48,084 nt of DNA, taken from Prevotella sp. GTDB lineage: Bacteria; Bacteroidota; Bacteroidia; Bacteroidales; Bacteroidaceae. Below, piece by piece: positions 1 to 7,262 of this stretch (the first letter of the stretch is position 1; each line of letters opens with the position of its first letter). The translations under genes and the position numbers were made by a program. Location of the stretch: positions 1 to 48,084 of the forward strand of contig JAFULM010000028.1 of the NCBI GenBank assembly GCA_017483185.1, in the 5' to 3' direction. The notes beneath the pieces were generated by a model, which saw only the letters and a program-made list of their open reading frames with translations, searched no databases and was not told the DNA's origin.

Positions 1-26
1 AAGACAAGACTATGTCCCTACAACAG

Positions 27-66
27 ATTGGGCTTTTCAGATGTATGGTAGGAGGTAAGCCCCTTT
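27..66 (+). terminator. possible terminator of a gene left of the window
   Basis: A short stem (GGGCTT pairing with AAGCCC) is followed by a run of T. The 12 bases before it (TGTCCCTACAAC) resemble part of the inverted repeat at 28227-28349. The stem is only 6 bp and the upstream gene is outside the window, so this is a weak call. Confidence 0.3.
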
Positions 67-207
67 TTGGCAAAACTGATGTAACATGATGTATTTGTGA
101 TAGATATGAGTTCTGTTATTTTTTTTACCGGACAGCAATATCTTTTTTTACAAAATCCTCTCTTCCGAACTCTTCGTTTTTCGGATTTTCCATGAGCAAT
201 AAGGCCC

Positions 208-700
208 TTGTTGGTTGTCGCGGTGGCTGACGACGTCCTCTCTGACTCTCCAAAATGTGGCGATTGGGATGCCGTAAGGGCCTTACGGCTCATCGGAACT
301 GCAAAATTTCGCGGTTTTTTGACGCTCCGGAAAGCGCAAAAAAGTGGTCGTCGTCGAGCAACGGGGCCCTCCCGGGGTCGCAACGGGGCGCTCGTTGGAT
401 TGCAACGGCGGCCCCGTTGGAATGTCGTAAGGGCCTCGCGGCGACCCCGGGAGGGCCTTACGGCAGGCTCTCGGGATGGGCGTGGAATGATAGGGATTTG
501 TAATTATCTGAAATACAAGGGTATGCGAAAACCGCCAAAATGACACATCGCGAAACTGACAAAAAGTCATGAAAATAACGCTCGCATGCTTGCGAAATTT
601 GAGCGCACGGCGGAAAAATTTTCAAAAGTACCCTGTATTTTTGCCTTTAAATTCGGAATTTTTATGACAAAAATGCCGCGGTCCTGATTTTTGTCGTTTC
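208..700. repeat. GC-rich composite palindromic intergenic element, copy A
   Basis: Non-coding stretch upstream of the GH43-like gene. It holds a small palindrome at 271-289 (GCCGTAAGGGCCTTACGGC). A larger stem has perfect 17-bp arms at 365-381 and 441-457 (GGCCCTCCCGGGGTCGC and its complement), and the second arm runs on into TTACGGCA. Between the arms are GCAACGGGG and GTTGNATTGCAACG motifs. An AT-rich flank ends near 675-695 in CCGCGGTCCTGA. The same modules recur at 34743-35155 (copy B) and 45385-45560 (copy C). Open frames here have no start context or family resemblance and look like artefacts of GC-rich repeats. Confidence 0.7.
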
Positions 701-727
701 GGAGGAAGCAGTGTCATGATTAATGTT

Positions 728-801
728 TATCTTTGCGGACGATAGGCTGCACTCGGCAATTTGAAAGCATGCTTTCATTGCGCTCGTTTGCATTATCTTT
801 G
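728..801 (+). promoter_or_regulatory. tandem promoter-like repeats upstream of the GH43-like gene
   Basis: Two direct repeats of about 25 bp (727-752 and 793-818) each begin with the -7 box TATCTTTG (728-735 and 794-801) followed by GCGGACGA. Neither has a clear TTTG -33 element. The downstream box is about 130 bp before the chosen ATG at 933. Confidence 0.55.
762..777. promoter_or_regulatory. 16-bp perfect palindrome, candidate operator for the GH43-like gene
   Basis: TGAAAGCATGCTTTCA is a perfect palindrome lying between the two promoter-like repeats, in the -33 region of the downstream one. It is a plausible repressor or activator site. No regulator gene is adjacent, so the protein that binds is unknown. 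Confidence 0.4.
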
Positions 802-932
802 CGGACGACAGGCAGCACCTCCAGTGACTGAGGCTGGGTCAAAACGCAATGTCCCGACCGCGTGTTCTTTTGCATTTTGACAGCCCTTTTGCGCTTGTCA
901 GCATTATTCCTGTATTATCAAAACGAAATCTA

Positions 933-2555
933 ATGAATATGCCAATTCTGAAAATGAGAACATGTGTTGAGTATGTGGCAGCGGCGCTGATGCTGCTGGG
1001 CTGTGTGGCGGTTCCGATGACATCCGACGGAGCCAATCCGATATTGCCTCTGTGGGAATACATACCCGACGGCGAACCGTATATCTTTGAAGACCCCGAC
1101 AATCCCGGACGATATCGGATCTATCTGTATGGTTCCCACGACAACCTCGTCACCGAATATTGCGGCCGGGATCAGGTCGTGTGGTCGGCACCGGTGGAAA
1201 ATCCCAACGAGTGGCGCTTTGACGGCGTCATATTTGAGTCGCGCAGGGATGCCAACGGCCGACTGCTCTATGCCAACGGTCAGGGCGATGTGCTCTATGC
1301 GCCCGACGTGGCGTTGGTGACGGCAGCCGACGGCACGAAGACATACTATCTCTATCCCAACAATCAGGCGGGTGGGCGAAATGGCATGGTCGCCCGTTCG
1401 TCGCGGCCTGACGGCCCGTTTGAGGTGTGCAACTGGAGTCAGGACAATCCGCGTGCGACGGTCGGTGACCTGAGGTTTGACCCGGCCGTGTTTGTCGACG
1501 GAGACAGGATTTACGGTTATTGGGGATTTGAACAGTCGTGGGGCGCGGAGCTGGATGCCGGCAATATGGCGTGCGTCAAGAAAGGCACCCGGGTCGTCAA
1601 AGACATGATTGCGGGCAGAAATCAGGACACACTGTTCCGCTTCTTTGAAGCCTCGTCGATGCGTAAGATCAAGGACAAATATGTGTTTGTCTATAGTCGT
1701 TGGACCAACGACGGCGAGTTCGGACTGCCTCAGACCAATTATACGCTGGCCTACGCCTACGCCGACTCTCCGCTCGGCCCGTTCACCTATGGCGGCCCGC
1801 TGATCGACGGTCGCGGCCGGCTCACCATTCCCGACGGTCGGACGATAGCCACGGCGACGCCCGGAGGCAACACGCATGGGAGCATACTCGAGATTGGCGG
1901 CCAATGGTATGTCTTCTATCACCGCCAGTGCGGGACAAACGAGTTTTCACGTCAGGCGATGGTTGCACCGATAGAGGTCAAGGTGACGGAGGGCCCGGGC
2001 GGCAAGGTCGAAATCACGGAGGGCGAATATACTTCGGAAGGATTTGAACTCGGTGGGCTCAATCCGCTCGAACGCCACTCCGCCGGCATCGCATGCTATT
2101 ATACCGGTCCCGAACCGGCGGTGGCCTCATTTCCAAAATTTCGCTTCTCCGGCTCATACGTTGAGGCGTTGAGGCCGAAAATCGAGGAGCGTGACCGCCC
2201 GTACGACCTGCGCATCAACCACGCTCCCGTGGTCAACAACACTGCCGGCTCGACCGTCGGATACAAGTATTTCAATTTTGACGCCATTGCAGGTCGCGAC
2301 GCTCGTCTGCTCGTCAACCTAACTCCCGCCGGCGTCGCCGCGACAGTCAGAATCCTGATGGACAGCCCGTTTGACGGAACGGAAATCGGACGAATCGCCC
2401 TTGACGCCGGCATGGAGAAAAAACCGGTGGAACTGGCCGCCGACATCGCTGTCGCCAAGGGCAAGATGGGCAAGCACGCCCTCTTCTTCCTGTTTGACTC
2501 TCAGGAGAAAGGGCGTTCGGTCTGCACGCTCAATAACTTTGTGTTCGAGCTCTGA
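933..2555 (+). CDS. GH43-like glycoside hydrolase, exported
   Basis: Predicted exported glycosidase of the five-bladed beta-propeller GH43 group, whose known members act mostly on arabinose- or xylose-containing polysaccharides. I chose the ATG at 933 (540 aa) because it places a signal sequence at the N terminus. It has hydrophobic residues about 13-24 and LLGC, a possible lipobox; an in-frame ATG at 954 would also work, while the upstream start at 849 adds an unlikely 28 residues. After the signal, the DGEPYIFEDP segment matches the position of the catalytic Asp at the start of blade 1, FDPAVFVDGD the second acidic residue, and FFEASSMRKI the general-acid Glu. A C-terminal region of about 170 aa after SEGFELGG looks like a beta-sandwich, possibly carbohydrate-binding. 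The gene stands alone and converges on recA. The substrate cannot be told from the sequence. Confidence 0.75.
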   Translation: MNMPILKMRTCVEYVAAALMLLGCVAVPMTSDGANPILPLWEYIPDGEPYIFEDPDNPGRYRIYLYGSHDNLVTEYCGRDQVVWSAPVENPNEWRFDGVIFESRRDANGRLLYANGQGDVLYAPDVALVTAADGTKTYYLYPNNQAGGRNGMVARSSRPDGPFEVCNWSQDNPRATVGDLRFDPAVFVDGDRIYGYWGFEQSWGAELDAGNMACVKKGTRVVKDMIAGRNQDTLFRFFEASSMRKIKDKYVFVYSRWTNDGEFGLPQTNYTLAYAYADSPLGPFTYGGPLIDGRGRLTIPDGRTIATATPGGNTHGSILEIGGQWYVFYHRQCGTNEFSRQAMVAPIEVKVTEGPGGKVEITEGEYTSEGFELGGLNPLERHSAGIACYYTGPEPAVASFPKFRFSGSYVEALRPKIEERDRPYDLRINHAPVVNNTAGSTVGYKYFNFDAIAGRDARLLVNLTPAGVAATVRILMDSPFDGTEIGRIALDAGMEKKPVELAADIAVAKGKMGKHALFFLFDSQEKGRSVCTLNNFVFEL

Positions 2556-2577
2556 CGCAACTACATGATATAAAAGC

Positions 2578-2615
2578 AAGCGGCCCATTTGCATGGATGT
2601 GCAAATGGGCCGCTT
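2578..2615. terminator. bidirectional terminator between the GH43-like gene and recA
   Basis: A perfect 16-bp stem (2578-2593 with 2600-2615; arm AAGCGGCCCATTTGCA) with a 6-nt loop lies between two convergent genes, so it can end transcription from both sides. Confidence 0.8.
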
Positions 2616-2644
2616 GGTTGTTGGGCTTGTCCTGTGACGGAGAT

Positions 2645-3676
2645 TTATTCGTTGGTCTTGTCCGTGATGGCTTGCATGATGAGAGCTTCGAGTTCCTCGC
2701 AGAGCTCGGGGTTGTCGCGGAGCAGCGTCTTTGTGGCGTCACGGCCCTGGGCCAGCTTCGAACCGTTGTAGGAGAACCAGCTACCGCTCTTCTGGATGAT
2801 GCCGTATTCGACGCCAAGGTCGACAATCTCGCCGATCTTTGATATGCCTTCGCCGAACGTTATCTCAAATTCTGTCTTGCGGAAGGGCGGGGCCACCTTG
2901 TTCTTGACGACCTTGACGCGCACCTGATTGCCGATGACGTTGTCACCGTCTTTGATGCTCGTCACGCGGCGGATGTCGAGACGCACGCTGGAGTAGAACT
3001 TCAGGGCGTTGCCGCCGGTGGTCGTCTCGGGATTGCCGAACATCACGCCGATCTTCTCGCGCAGCTGGTTGATGAAGATGCACGTGGTGTTGGTCTTGCT
3101 GATGGTGCTCGTGAGCTTGCGCAGAGCCTGACTCATCAGTCGTGCCTGCAGTCCGACGACGTTGTCGCCCATGTCTCCCTCGATCTCCTTCTTGGGTGTG
3201 AGGGCTGCCACGGAGTCGACGACGAGGATGTCGATGGCGGCCGAACGAATGAGCTGGTCGGCTATTTCGAGGGCCTGCTCACCGTTGTCGGGCTGTGAAA
3301 TCCACAAGTTGTTGACGTCGACGCCGAGCTTGGCGGCATAGAAGCGGTCGAAAGCATGTTCCGCGTCAATGAACGCGGCGATGCCGCCGGCTTTTTGTGC
3401 CTCGGCGATGGCGTGGATGGCGAGCGTCGTCTTACCGGATGATTCCGGACCGTAAATCTCGATGATGCGTCCGCGCGGATAACCGCCGACACCCAGTGCG
3501 GCGTTCAGTCCGATACTGCCGGTCGGTATGACCTCCACGTTTTCTATCTGTTCGTCGCCGAGCTTCATTATCGAGCCCTTGCCGAAGTCCTTTTCTATCT
3601 TTGACATGGCCGCCTGCAACGCTTTCAGTTTGCCTTCTTGCAGGCTCATAGCGGCCTCTTCTTCTTTCTTTGCCAT
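2645..3676 (-). CDS. recA: RecA recombinase
   Basis: ATP-dependent strand-exchange protein of homologous recombination and activator of SOS-type self-cleavage. It is cytoplasmic and forms filaments on single-stranded DNA. The 343-aa length is normal. Visible hallmarks are Walker [10 protein letters not shown] (about residues 76-84), Walker B in [12 protein letters not shown], loop L1 around [18 protein letters not shown], the [26 protein letters not shown] segment (split here as the L2 region), and a C-terminal domain ending in acidic/polar residues. The start ATG at 3676 gives [10 protein letters not shown], as in relatives. It lies 72 bp downstream of the dehydrogenase gene on the same strand and may be co-transcribed; two GAATTATGAG repeats occupy that gap. 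Confidence 0.98.
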   Translation of the reverse strand: MAKKEEEAAMSLQEGKLKALQAAMSKIEKDFGKGSIMKLGDEQIENVEVIPTGSIGLNAALGVGGYPRGRIIEIYGPESSGKTTLAIHAIAEAQKAGGIAAFIDAEHAFDRFYAAKLGVDVNNLWISQPDNGEQALEIADQLIRSAAIDILVVDSVAALTPKKEIEGDMGDNVVGLQARLMSQALRKLTSTISKTNTTCIFINQLREKIGVMFGNPETTTGGNALKFYSSVRLDIRRVTSIKDGDNVIGNQVRVKVVKNKVAPPFRKTEFEITFGEGISKIGEIVDLGVEYGIIQKSGSWFSYNGSKLAQGRDATKTLLRDNPELCEELEALIMQAITDKTNE

Positions 3677-3748
3677 ATTGCTAATTATGAATTATGAGTG
3701 TTGAATTATGAGTTGTCGGCCGGTGGGCCGATGGCGGTTCCGTTACTC

Positions 3749-4987
3749 CTACAGCTCCAGGTCGCCGTCGAACACTTCGTGCCACGGCAGGCCCTGTTTG
3801 TTGAGCTGTTCCATGAAGGGATCCGGGTCAAACTCCTCGACGTTCCATACGCCCGGCTTGCGCCACAGTCCTTTGAAGAACATCATCGCGCCGATCATCG
3901 CCGGCACGCCGGTGGTGTAGCTGACGCCCTGCATGCCCGTCTCGTTGTAGGCGTCCTGGTGCTTGCAGTTGTTATATACATAATAGGTGCGTTCCTTGCC
4001 GTCCTTGACACCGCGGATGCGACATCCGATGCTCGTCTCGCCGTCATAGTTTTCGCCGAGGTCCTGCGGGTTGGGCAGCACGGCTTTTAGGAACTGCAGC
4101 GGGACGATCTTCACACGTGCCGTCTTGCCGGAGCCGTCGGCCAGCGGAGCTTCATATTCCATTTCGTCGATGCGAGACATGCCGATGTTCTGGATAACGT
4201 CGAGGTAGGTGAGATATTGCTGTCCGAATGTCATCCAGAAGCGTGCCTTGCGTATCGTGGGATAGTTTTTTACAAGACTTTCAAGCTCCTCGTGGTGCAT
4301 AAGATAGCTTTCGCGCGGGCCGATGTTGGGGTAGGTGAGGGGCTTGTGAACCGACAGCGGTTCGGTCTCAAGCCACTGGCCGTCCTCGTAGTAAAGTCCC
4401 TTCTGGGTAATCTCGCGGATGTTTATCTCCGGGTTGAAGTTTGTGGCAAAAGCCTTGTGATGGTTTCCTGCGTTGCAGTCGACGATGTCGAGCGTGTGCA
4501 TCTCGTCGAAGTGGTGCTTGGCCGCGTATGCGGTGTAGATGCCGCTGACGCCCGGGTCGAAGCCGCAGCCGAGTATTGCGGTCAGTCCGGCCTCTTCGAA
4601 GCGCTCCTTGTATGCCCACTGCCATGAATATTCGAAGTGGGCTTCGTCCTTCGGTTCATAGTTTGCTGTGTCGAGATAGTTGCATCCGCAAGCCAGACAA
4701 GCGTCCATGATGGTCAGATCCTGATAGGGCAGGGCGAGGTTTATGACCAGCTCCGGCCGGTAGTCGTTGAAGAGTGCCTTGAGTTGCTCCACGTCGTCGG
4801 CGTCAACCTGTGCCGTGCGTATGTCCATCTTCAGTCCGGCCTTGTGGATGGACTCGACGATTTTGTCGCATTTTTCCTTGCGGCGGCTTGCTATCATGAA
4901 GTCAGAGAACACGTCCGTATTCTGCGCAATCTTGAATGCGGCTACCGTGGCCACGCCTCCGGCGCCAATCATCAATACTTTTCCCAT
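3749..4987 (-). CDS. carboxynorspermidine/saccharopine dehydrogenase family protein
   Basis: NADPH-dependent reductase of the saccharopine dehydrogenase fold. The best match from memory is carboxy(nor)spermidine dehydrogenase, which condenses aspartate semialdehyde with a diamine in the alternative polyamine route of Bacteroidota. The 412-aa protein starts with a Rossmann motif (MIGAGGVATVAAFKIA, about residues 6-21). It has a second segment DTANYEPKDE and the characteristic ILGCGFDPGVSGIYTAYAAKH in the middle, which fits the family length of about 400 aa. The partner decarboxylase (nspC type) is not in this window. It sits between the small Bacteroidota protein and recA on the same strand, so the three may form one transcription unit. 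Lysine-pathway saccharopine dehydrogenase is the alternative reading. Confidence 0.85.
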   Translation of the reverse strand: MGKVLMIGAGGVATVAAFKIAQNTDVFSDFMIASRRKEKCDKIVESIHKAGLKMDIRTAQVDADDVEQLKALFNDYRPELVINLALPYQDLTIMDACLACGCNYLDTANYEPKDEAHFEYSWQWAYKERFEEAGLTAILGCGFDPGVSGIYTAYAAKHHFDEMHTLDIVDCNAGNHHKAFATNFNPEINIREITQKGLYYEDGQWLETEPLSVHKPLTYPNIGPRESYLMHHEELESLVKNYPTIRKARFWMTFGQQYLTYLDVIQNIGMSRIDEMEYEAPLADGSGKTARVKIVPLQFLKAVLPNPQDLGENYDGETSIGCRIRGVKDGKERTYYVYNNCKHQDAYNETGMQGVSYTTGVPAMIGAMMFFKGLWRKPGVWNVEEFDPDPFMEQLNKQGLPWHEVFDGDLEL

Positions 4988-5113
4988 TGTTTTAGTTTTA
5001 TTTGTTATTTTCTTTATTTTGTTGTCTTGACAGTATCTCCGTTGCCCTGTCTTGTCCGAAACGGTGGCAGCAGATGACTGTTGCCGGATGAGACGCGGCG
5101 CTTTTGGGCTCCG

Positions 5114-5707
5114 TCAGCGTATCTCGTCAGCCCTGATGCCAAGAGCCTGCATCAGCGAGTAGCCCAATATCTCCTGTCGGAAATTGCCTCCCGCCATCGG
5201 CTGCATGGCAAAGACGGTAATGCGCTTCTCTTCGTCGACACGCCGTAGCGTCTCGCGCACGCGATCATATATGTTATCAGTGTCCGGTATGACCATGACG
5301 CGCTTCACGTCCTTGTTGTTGCAGATCACTCTGAGTGACTCGATGAAAAAGTCGGAGGCCGTGGTCATGCTGTCCTCAACGGGCAACGCGCTGAATTGAA
5401 ATTCGCCTAAGGCATCCTTGAACGCCTTTCCGTCCAGCTCATCGGCATAACTGCCCGGGGTGAAATTGTCCATCTGCGTGCGGTTTTTGGCGTGTATGAA
5501 GACGACCTGAGTCTCGTGGTTGCCTTCTCGCAGACCGCCGTCCAGCGCGACGCAATCAATCCAGCGTGCCATGTCGGCCTTGGGGATGCGCCGACCTATC
5601 ATGCGCTCGAAGTTGACGGTCAGGTCAAAAGCCACACTGTCCACGTAGTCGGCATCGGCAAGTATCACATTCTCACACCATTTGCTGTCGTTAAGATTGT
5701 TGTTCAT
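5114..5707 (-). CDS. Bacteroidota-specific conserved protein (DUF6621-like)
   Basis: A 197-aa cytoplasmic protein without signal peptide or membrane segment. I recognise the type as a conserved Bacteroidota hypothetical (DUF6621-like) but know no function. Features: an acidic N-terminal part (ENVILADADYVDSVAFDLTVNFERMIGRRIPKAD), a central ETQVVFIHAK strand, VKRVMVIPDTDNIYDRVRETLRRVD, and a conserved-looking C terminus FRQEILGYSLMQALGI. The alternation of hydrophobic strands and helices suggests an alpha/beta fold. A GTG at 5776 would add 23 residues but lies upstream of the promoter -7 box (5714-5721). The ATG at 5707 is therefore preferred, giving an almost leaderless transcript. Confidence 0.75.
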   Translation of the reverse strand: MNNNLNDSKWCENVILADADYVDSVAFDLTVNFERMIGRRIPKADMARWIDCVALDGGLREGNHETQVVFIHAKNRTQMDNFTPGSYADELDGKAFKDALGEFQFSALPVEDSMTTASDFFIESLRVICNNKDVKRVMVIPDTDNIYDRVRETLRRVDEEKRITVFAMQPMAGGNFRQEILGYSLMQALGIRADEIR

Positions 5708-5713
5708 AGTTGC

Positions 5714-5744
5714 AAAGGTAGTGTAATTTGGCTGAAATGCAAAA
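5714..5744 (-). promoter_or_regulatory. promoter of the DUF6621-like gene
   Basis: On the minus strand the -7 box TACCTTTG (5714-5721) is preceded by TTTG with a 19-bp spacer, the canonical Bacteroidota arrangement. The box ends only 6-7 nt before the start ATG, so transcription would begin at or within a few bases of the start codon. Confidence 0.65.
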
Positions 5745-5802
5745 TTAATCAGTCTAAACTTTTGTGTCTTTGGCACTTGTCGGCCGGAAATTTGGTGAGA
5801 AG

Positions 5803-5834
5803 TTTGGTAAGTAACAGAATTTCACTTATCTTTG
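5803..5834 (+). promoter_or_regulatory. canonical promoter with no gene directly downstream
   Basis: TTTG (5803-5806), a 20-bp spacer and TATCTTTG (5827-5834) read towards rhaD, but rhaD starts 330 bp later and has its own promoter. The transcript would start near 5841 and run through three imperfect repeats. It may be a non-coding RNA or a long alternative rhaD leader. Confidence 0.5.
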
Positions 5835-5884
5835 CATCGACGGGCGACCGTTTGGCGTATGTTGTGATGCGCCTTCAGTACAGC

Positions 5885-5946
5885 GGCCTTGTATTGAGAG
5901 TATAGAGGCCTTGTGCCGGAGAAGAAAAGAAGCCTTGTGTCGGAGA
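5885..5946 (+). repeat. three imperfect tandem repeats, period about 23 nt
   Basis: GGCCTTGTATTGAGA (5885-5899), GCCTTGTGCCGGAGA (5908-5922) and GCCTTGTGTCGGAGA (5932-5946) are spaced 22-24 nt apart downstream of the orphan promoter. No convincing reading frame crosses them. Confidence 0.55.
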
Positions 5947-6045
5947 CGTATAGAAAGGTGTAGTTTGTGCCGATGGCTATGGGCGGATGATATTTGTTCA
6001 GCTTCACTACGCCGCATTTTGGATAGACCTTAAAAAACTTTGTAA

Positions 6046-6063
6046 TATTGATTTAAATCAATA
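6046..6063. promoter_or_regulatory. rhaD: 18-bp perfect palindrome upstream of rhaD
   Basis: TATTGATTTAAATCAATA is a perfect palindrome in a very AT-rich stretch. Its centre is about 70 bp upstream of the rhaD -7 box. It could be an activator site, but AT-rich palindromes also arise by chance. Confidence 0.4.
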
Positions 6064-6103
6064 AAAATATCATATTTTTAAGTTTAAAAATCAAAAAACT
6101 CCG

Positions 6104-6132
6104 TTTGGTACCGACATTTAGGTATAACTTTG
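6104..6132 (+). promoter_or_regulatory. rhaD: rhaD promoter
   Basis: TTTG (6104-6107), a 17-bp spacer and TAACTTTG (6125-6132) match the Bacteroidota promoter pattern. The start site would be near 6137, giving a leader of about 25 nt. Confidence 0.65.
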
Positions 6133-6162
6133 CGGCAGATTTAATACAGCACATTTATAGTA

Positions 6163-6972
6163 ATGAACAGTATATTGAATAACCGTCCCGCCTTGAAAGA
6201 AGAGGTGGACAAAATCGCTGAGGTCGCCGGTTATCTGTGGCAGAACGGTTGGGCTGAGCGTAATGGAGGAAACATAACGGTCAATGTCACCGAACTTGTG
6301 GACGACGAAATACGTCAGATGCCGGCCATTAGTGAGCCCATCAAGATTGGAGTGACACTTCCGCAGCTTAAAGGCTGCTACTTCTACTGCAAGGGTACAG
6401 GCAAGCGCATGCGTGATTTGGCACGCCGACCGATGGACAACGGTTCCGTCATCCGCATCCTTGATGATTGCGCAAGCTATGTCATAATCGCCGACAACGC
6501 AGTGATGCCTACGAGCGAGTTGCCTTCCCACTTGACTGTTCATGCTCATCTGATAGAGAGCGGTTCGCCCTACAAAGCAACAGTCCATACTCACCCCATT
6601 GAGCTCGTCGCCATGAGTCATAACAAGGCTTTCCTCGGAAAGGATGTCCTGACGAAGATTCTTTGGTCGATGATTCCCGAGACAAAGGCTTTCTGTCCGC
6701 TGGGACTTGGCATTGTACCTTACACTCTGCCCGGTTCAAACGAATTGGCCGACGCAACGCTTCGCGAGTTGGAGGACTATGACGTAGTCATGTGGGAAAA
6801 GCATGGAGTATTTGCCAAGGGACTTGACGTGATGGACGCTTTCGACCAGATTGACGTGCTCTCGAAGAGCGCCAAGATCTACATCAGTTCCAAGTGCATG
6901 GGCTTTGAACCGGAAGGCATGAGCGACGCCCAGATGGCCGAAATGACCAAGGCGTTCAATCTGCCCAAATAA
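6163..6972 (+). CDS. rhaD: rhamnulose-1-phosphate aldolase
   Basis: Zinc-dependent class II aldolase that splits L-rhamnulose 1-phosphate into dihydroxyacetone phosphate and L-lactaldehyde, the last step of the phosphorylated rhamnose pathway in the cytoplasm. The 269-aa length is typical. The N-terminal GYLWQNGWAERNGGNITVN segment, and the metal-ligand region VHAHLIESGSPYKATVHTHPIEL with its histidines, are diagnostic of the aldolase II/RhaD family. A third His is in MWEKHGVFAKG near the C terminus. The gene has its own promoter and terminator and lies 24 kb from rhaB-rhaI-rhaT, whose products feed it, so the pathway is split into two transcription units. Confidence 0.93.
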   Translation: MNSILNNRPALKEEVDKIAEVAGYLWQNGWAERNGGNITVNVTELVDDEIRQMPAISEPIKIGVTLPQLKGCYFYCKGTGKRMRDLARRPMDNGSVIRILDDCASYVIIADNAVMPTSELPSHLTVHAHLIESGSPYKATVHTHPIELVAMSHNKAFLGKDVLTKILWSMIPETKAFCPLGLGIVPYTLPGSNELADATLRELEDYDVVMWEKHGVFAKGLDVMDAFDQIDVLSKSAKIYISSKCMGFEPEGMSDAQMAEMTKAFNLPK

Positions 6973-7032
6973 AAAATATAAAACAACTACTGACTACATA
7001 TATAATCATTATTACTTACTATTTATAGTAAA

Positions 7033-7065
7033 AAAAGTCTCGAAGCTGTGAAGCCCGAGGCTTTT
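7033..7065 (+). terminator. rhaD terminator
   Basis: A stem of AAAAGTCTCG with CGAGGCTTTT (one G-T pair) is followed by TTGCTTTT, 60 bp after the rhaD stop codon. The remaining bases up to 7262 hold no gene that I can support. Confidence 0.65.
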
Positions 7066-7262
7066 TGCTTTTATATCGGATAAGTTTTGTAATCTTAACG
7101 GTTCGCGATGTCTCTCATTGGGGGTGTGCAAGGACATGCGGATGTGGCCGGACGAGTTTCGGTCATGCCGCTTACGGGAGAACCGTACGGCAGGAGACGG
7201 GAAGTGAATCTTGTTTAGATCAGCTATAAAGAAAAAGACAGTTGTCAACTATAAAAAGAAGG

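Noticed and set aside
208-570. Overlapping open frames of 82-121 codons on both strands at the left end
   Set aside because: They lie in the GC-rich palindromic element; similar frames appear in its other copies with repeated GGP/GLTA-type peptides, which reflects the DNA repeat and not a protein.
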